From Hypsibius dujardini (Eukaryota; Tardigrada; Eutardigrada; Parachela; Hypsibiidae), in assembly GCA_001579985.1 (NCBI GenBank), contig LRSR01008910.1, positions 1 through 33,611 on the forward strand: a DNA stretch of 33,611 nucleotides, in the 5' to 3' direction. Position 1 is the first letter of the stretch. Each line of letters opens with the position of its first letter. The position numbers and the translations under genes were made by a program. Below, one piece after another: positions 31,099-33,611 of this stretch. The notes beneath the pieces are model-generated. The model was not told the DNA's origin and searched no databases. It saw nothing but the letters and a program-made list of their open reading frames with translations.

Positions 31099-31380
31099 AC
31101 CGTAATCCCCCGATCTCAAGGGACACTTTTTTCCCCTACCAGTTAATTTGATCCACCCCGGATCTTATCTGTTCATCACCGTTTGCTATTGTTTACCTAC
31201 AATCAATCAATCAACTGATTCAATGTGTGCGCCAAGAAATTCCGCTTTTTCAGTCAATCAATCGCTGCCCAGTTGCTCTTAAATTTCAACCAATCACGAC
31301 ACAGTGAATCCGATTGAATAGTCAACCGATGACTGGAGGGGGTGGGGCTTAATTGTCCCTTGAGATCGGGGGAATACGGT
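31099..31380. mobile_element. MITE-like inverted-repeat element, family A copy 2
   Basis: Terminal inverted repeats of about 27 bp: ACCGTAATCCCCCGATCTCA at the left and ACCGTATTCCCCCGATCTCA on the complement of the right end, both followed by AGGGACA. The reverse complement matches the copy at 3492-3765 through AAGCCCC, the CAATC(G/T)GATTCACT stretch and TTGGTTGA/TTGGCTGA. Located 10 bp after the second CTA of the Harbinger-like element. Confidence 0.75.
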
Positions 31381-31950
31381 GGTCCTACGTGCAGAGTCAA
31401 GTGTTTGATCGGTGTATTTTCACCATGCTGGGCTTAAATTTTCCACGTCTCAAATGGAATGGAAATTTCAAATGGAAATTTCTCAAAATTTCTGTTCTAG
31501 GATTAATTATCTGTTGTGTCGAGCGTGTGTTCTCGATCAGCTAAAAATAAACTGCGCCGTTCGCTCGTTCGAGTTTTTGCAAAACGATGCGACCCCTCAG
31601 CCAGTCATTAGGACTGTTCGAAACGCTGCTTGACGCACTGCGCAAAAAGCTGTGCGATATATAGAGAGGAGGGGAGGAAAAAGAGTCCGACGCGCGGATT
31701 ATACACCCGAAGTACCGCGCGAGGATGCAGCCTGCGAGGATGCACCGCTTGACTGGCTTTCAATCGGCGACAGCTGCTGCTGAGCGCCAATCATTTTCGG
31801 TTCGAATGGCAAAAAAGAAAACAGTTGATAAGCATAGCACAACATTAGCACAATGACATGACAATCCGCGTCTTTAAAAAGATGCTGAGAGATCATTTGA
31901 GTTCCAAGTGTCCACTGACGGAATTATACTTGGCTGCATTCTCAGTGCCG

Positions 31951-32052
31951 TTAGAATTTGTTCCTCGTAGTTTCTCATATAGCCTTTGAATTTGTTCCTT
32001 GTAGTTTTATATAGCCTTAGAATTTGTTCCTTGTAGTTTCTCATATAGCCTT
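31951..32052. repeat. Minisatellite of about 35-bp units upstream of the GM2A-like gene
   Basis: Three copies of TTAGAATTTGTTCCTTGTAG followed by TTTCTCATATAGCC. The middle copy is shortened. It ends about 53 bp before the start codon, so it may lie in the promoter or 5' UTR. Confidence 0.85.
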
Positions 32053-32104
32053 CAGTATAACGTGTCCTAATTAAGGGATCACATACTTATTCTTCGCTTC
32101 TAAT

Positions 32105-33550
32105 ATGAGCGGAATATTGCCTGTTATTCTTGTGGTTCTGTCAGTTGCCGCCGGTTCTGTCCGGTCACTCGGCCTCTCCAGCTGCGGTAAGAGGATTGAA
32201 AAATTCCACTTCCTTTAAAGCCCTTCCGACACATTGAAGAAGATGATTTCTTCTAATAAATTTTATAATTGATTTTTATTTAGACGGCAGTGCAACCGTT
32301 AAAATCAAAAGCCTCGACCTCAGCCCGGGCGAAATCCACCCCGGGCAGGATCTCCTGATCAACGCTCAATGGGACGTTCTCGGGGATGTCAGCAAGCCGG
32401 TCAAAGCGGAGCTTAAATTCTCAAAGTCCCTTGGATTCTTTCGCATCCAGGTGCCGTGTGTGAATAACATTGGATCGTGGTACGTTGACGTAATGAACCC
32501 TTTCATAATAAGCAATATGCGCCATGACACCAAACTCACAATGACATGAAGACACGAAGACATGAGGCGCTCGGCTGTGGAACAAAAAGCGAACAGACCA
32601 ATGGTAAGACCTCGTGTGATGTGTGCTCGTGTCTTGCTGCACACAACTTCACGAGGAAATGCCGACTTGCTCGTGAATTCGTGAGGCCGTTGGTGTAAAT
32701 CACACACGATCTCACGTTCAGTTGCACGTCGTGTCTTCGTGTGTCGTGTTCGGGAAAGGACTTTCGTGTCTTGGCGCATATTGCTTAATATGACTCACAC
32801 ACGATCTCACGTTCAGTTGCACGTCGTGTCTTCGTGTGTCGTGTTCGGAAAAGGACTTTTGTGTCTTGGCGCATATTGCTTAATATGACTCACACACGAT
32901 CTCACGTTCAGTTGCACGTCGTGTCTTCGTGTATCGTGTTCAGAAAAGGACTTTTGTGTCTTGACGCATATTGCTTAATATGACTCACACACGATCTCAT
33001 GTTCAGTTGCACGTCGTGTCTTCGTGTGTCGTCTTCGAAAAAGGACTTTTGTGTCTTGGCGCATATTGCTTAATATGATTCACACACGATCTCACGTTCA
33101 GTTGCACGTCGTGTCTTCGTGTGTCGTGTTCGGAAAAGGACTTTTGTGTCTTGCTTAATATGGCATTTGCTCCTTTTCTTACTTACAAGTCACATACGGT
33201 CTGCCCATTTGTTGTTGTTTCTAATATGTTGCACTATCTTTGTATGGTAGTACGTACGAAAATATTTGCCGCATGGCGGGATCCGGAGAGCTTTGTAACT
33301 TTTCTCGGGGCTCGCATAGCGCATCGAGTGTGCGCTTTAAAATACCGCACGCTTCAACTAATGTTGCGGTAAGTTGTCGAGTATTCTCCTTTTTTTATTT
33401 TTCGGAGGTCCATATTAATAATATTTTAGTAGTATTAGAGGTAGAGGTATTGATGTTTTGCAGGGAACTTACGATATGGAAGTGCGGCTGATAGACGGAT
33501 CAGGCCGCAAACTGGGCTGTTGGTCGGGAAGGATTACGGTGAAACAATAA
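32105..33550 (+). CDS. GM2A: GM2-activator-like ML-domain secreted lipid-binding protein
   Basis: Four exons: 32105-32186, 32284-32479, 33251-33368, 33464-33550 (TAA). Phases agree; 160 residues. Residues 1-21 are a signal peptide (ILPVILVVLSVAAGSVRS). The mature part is an ML/MD-2-related lipid-recognition domain. Six cysteines (27, 86, 93, 99, 108, 151) are placed as in GM2A, including PCVNNIGSC / YENIC and the C-terminal GRKLGC; human GM2A has eight. Vertebrate GM2A is a lysosomal cofactor that lifts ganglioside GM2 from membranes for hexosaminidase A. In invertebrates such proteins are general secreted or lysosomal sphingolipid/lipid carriers, so the ganglioside role should not be assumed. 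Human-type residues between the fifth and sixth cysteines are shortened here. The 771-bp intron 2 is filled with a minisatellite. Confidence 0.9.
32700..33160. repeat. 95-bp minisatellite in GM2A-like intron 2
   Basis: Nearly five head-to-tail units; the motif ACGATCTCA recurs at 32706, 32801, 32896, 32991 and 33086, exactly 95 bp apart. Units differ by only a few substitutions. The last one lacks the GGCGCATATT block. A partial inverted copy (AAGCAATATGCGCC) lies upstream at 32510-32560. Confidence 0.92.
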
Positions 33551-33551
33551 A
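33546..33551 (+). terminator. Poly(A) signal overlapping the GM2A-like stop codon
   Basis: CAATAAAAAG: the AATAAA consensus contains the TAA stop codon (33548-33550). With no other AATAAA before the window ends, this may be the functional signal, giving a very short 3' UTR. Confidence 0.5.
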
Positions 33552-33611
33552 AAGCAGCTGTCCTTCGGCTCACTACTTGTTTCCAGCTCGGAATTCCAAT
33601 AAGGGATCTGC

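Larger units (their letters stand above)
30072..32104. other. Region between the GST and GM2A-like genes
   Basis: Filled by the Harbinger-like element and, immediately after it, a family A MITE (31099-31380). A minisatellite at 31951-32052 follows. A GATATATAGAG motif near 31656-31666 could be a TATA element for the next gene, if that gene has a long or spliced 5' UTR. No coding sequence recognised. Confidence 0.5.

Noticed and set aside
31608-31896. Small minus-strand gene with SPIESQSSGASSQAASS
   Set aside because: Short frames with no splice continuation and no recognisable family; left unannotated.
32700-33160. CRISPR-like direct repeats
   Set aside because: The whole 95-bp unit is repeated with no unique spacers, and it lies in an intron of a eukaryotic gene.
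1-33611. Horizontal transfer or bacterial contamination, often debated for tardigrade assemblies
   Set aside because: Every recognised gene has GT-AG introns and metazoan homologues, and repeats are shared across the window, so nothing points to foreign DNA.

Overview
The window looks like a nuclear chromosome segment from a eutardigrade, probably a Hypsibius-type species. The main evidence is a complete four-exon gene of the cytosolic abundant heat-soluble (CAHS) family, known only from eutardigrades. All other genes also have spliceosomal introns and clear animal homologues, so nothing suggests bacterial contamination. Exon boundaries were read by eye from GT/AG sites, reading-frame phase and family similarity.

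Layout: (1) 1-3211 (+), the 3' part of a gene with two tandem Crypton-derived recombinase-like (DUF3504/QRICH1-ZMYM type) domains. (2) 4141-5483 (-), CAHS. (3) 5484-7835, no gene, but three palindromic elements in a row. (4) 7836-11400 (+), an EXTL3-type exostosin glycosyltransferase of heparan sulfate synthesis. (5) 12073-15087 (-), a two-RRM, glycine-rich hnRNP. (6) 15558-17352 (+), cyclophilin H, divergent from the hnRNP gene across 470 bp. (7) 19828-26357 (+), a long disordered protein of no family I recognise, with a 3.2-kb first intron. (8) 27735-30071 (+), an omega-class glutathione transferase with a signal peptide and a CPYC active site. (9) 32105-33550 (+), a secreted GM2-activator-like lipid-binding protein.

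The genes do not form an operon or pathway. They are independent units: stress protection (CAHS), Golgi glycosylation (EXTL3), RNA binding and splicing (hnRNP, PPIH), secreted redox and lipid proteins (GSTO, GM2A-like), and two poorly known proteins.

The most striking non-genic content is repetitive. CTGT/CAGA-type microsatellites start within a few to about 35 bases of the 5' splice site in at least seven introns of five genes. Non-autonomous inverted-repeat elements are abundant: two families occur twice in the window, one element carries long terminal repeats inside a GST intron, and one Harbinger-like element is inserted exactly at the GST stop codon. There are also several minisatellites, including a 95-bp array in the GM2A-like gene. 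I found no tRNA, rRNA or CRISPR array.
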